DNA from: an uncultured Thermoplasmata archaeon | Lineage (GTDB): Archaea; Thermoplasmatota; Thermoplasmata; Methanomassiliicoccales; Methanomethylophilaceae | Assembly (NCBI GenBank): GCA_946545675.1 | Contig: CAMNNR010000076.1 | Coordinates: 1 to 6,557, forward strand | DNA length: 6,557 nt | Direction of reading: 5' to 3' | In this document: piece after piece, positions 6,050 to 6,557 of the stretch | How positions within the stretch are numbered: the first letter of the stretch is position 1 | Layout: each line of letters begins with the position of its first letter | Program-made: the position numbers and the translations under genes | Notes under the pieces: generated by a model | Told to the model about the DNA's origin: nothing | What the model saw: the letters and a program-made list of their open reading frames with translations, nothing else | Databases searched by the model: none

Positions 6050-6380
6050 GTTTCTCGCCTTTGCTTCGGGTCGCGAATCTGCTGTTATTCAGGTTATTTA
6101 AAAATTAAGTAATTAACGTATTTGCTTTATTTTTACACGGGCCTCAGGAAATATTTGTCTTACTCAATATTTTGCACTATAATTTTGCATGTTATCTACA
6201 TTCATAAAATAGTTAAGGAGTTACGCAATTTGCTTTACAAATTAATAACCTCAAATTTTTGATGAAATATGGAGCAAAAGTATTAATTTACGCATGTTTT
6301 TACCAATTTTGATAGAAAATAGGGGAAAAAATACACTTTTTCTAAAAGTATATATCAACTCTGTCAACAACGGACTCCCG

Positions 6381-6404
6381 AATATCGACAAAAATATCGA
6401 CAAA
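6381..6404. repeat. Perfect 12-bp tandem direct repeat
   Basis: AATATCGACAAA occurs twice head to tail (6381-6392 and 6393-6404), flanked by CCCG on the left and AAATCCCGGG on the right. It could be a protein-binding iteron or a slippage duplication. Confidence 0.8.
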
Positions 6405-6424
6405 AAATCCCGGGTAAATGGGCT

Positions 6425-6462
6425 GAAAATTTTGAAACTCAAAAAATCAGATCAAAATTTTC
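6425..6462. repeat. 11-bp perfect inverted repeat
   Basis: GAAAATTTTGA (6425-6435) and TCAAAATTTTC (6452-6462) are exact reverse complements separated by 16 nt. A second overlapping dyad, TCAGAT (6447-6452) and ATCTGA (6468-6473), lies beside it. Either could form a stem or bind a dimeric protein; A/T richness raises the chance background. Confidence 0.65.
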
Positions 6463-6557
6463 TAAAAATCTGAATTTTACTCAATTTTTGAAAAAATACC
6501 CTATGTTTTTTACATTAAATCTACTGTCTCTAATTAGTTAAGTATAATGCTTAATTG

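Larger units (their letters stand above)
6050..6557. other. A/T-rich gene-free region with short repeats
   Basis: No coding sequence with credible codon use or family similarity is seen on either strand. The only notable open frame, on the minus strand at 6251-6442, is a low-complexity product of A/T-rich DNA. No tRNA, rRNA or CRISPR pattern is apparent. The region contains a 12-bp tandem duplication, an 11-bp inverted repeat, and the word TTTGCTTTA twice (6121-6129, 6229-6237). TTACGCA also occurs twice (6221-6227, 6288-6294). A TATA-like TATAAT at 6543-6548 near the edge could be the promoter of a gene beyond the window. Confidence 0.6.

Noticed and set aside
6381..6404. CRISPR array
   Set aside because: Only two 12-bp units lie head to tail with no spacers; this is a simple tandem duplication.
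6251..6442. 63-residue minus-strand open frame in the A/T-rich spacer
   Set aside because: Its composition (Phe, Ile, Leu, Lys, Ser) is that expected from random A/T-rich DNA, and it has no Shine-Dalgarno or family similarity.

Overview
The window reads as archaeal chromosome, most probably from a host-associated methanogen of the order Methanomassiliicoccales (Thermoplasmata). This is inferred from four things: A/T-rich TATA-like boxes about 24-29 nt upstream of start codons with little or no 5' leader; Shine-Dalgarno cores of the GGTG/AGGAGG type where a leader exists; G/C-rich coding DNA alternating with very A/T-rich spacers; and an in-frame amber (TAG) codon inside an otherwise intact gene, next to genes that all stop with TAA or TGA. 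Other pyrrolysine-using archaea are not excluded. All recognised genes lie on the + strand.

Region 1-2830: the C-terminal end of an EamA/DMT-type membrane transporter (1-357); then a YgiQ-family radical SAM protein (407-2092) with its own TATA-like promoter; then, directly abutting it, a HExxH zinc-metallopeptidase-like protein (2093-2830) with a strong Shine-Dalgarno inside the end of ygiQ. The last two look like one transcription unit.

Region 2831-4515: two consecutive Sel1-repeat (SLR/TPR-like) protein genes. The first (2902-3798) is interrupted in frame by a single TAG at 3667-3669. The 42 codons after it complete the seventh Sel1 repeat and end at TGA, so the gene is best read as one 298-residue protein with a candidate pyrrolysine at residue 256. 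The second (3833-4471) carries three Sel1-type repeats fused to a C-terminal cysteine module (CCC ... CPFCG) that looks like a zinc ribbon. Hairpins follow it.

Region 4516-6049: an unrecognised, mostly helical acidic protein (4599-5105), a G/C-rich hairpin with a T-run (terminator-like), and a trypsin-fold serine protease with an apparent full His/Asp/Ser triad and no signal peptide (5177-6049), probably cytoplasmic.

Region 6050-6557: about 500 bases without a supported gene, strongly A/T-rich, with a perfect 12-bp tandem duplication, an 11-bp perfect inverted repeat and several recurring short words. Its role is unknown; a regulatory region for a downstream gene or a replication/segregation element are possibilities only.

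The most interesting item is the amber codon in the Sel1-repeat gene, because known pyrrolysine proteins are mainly methylamine methyltransferases. Sel1-repeat proteins are protein-protein interaction scaffolds, so a pyrrolysine here would be outside methylamine metabolism, or the codon would make a two-isoform (255/298 residue) switch.
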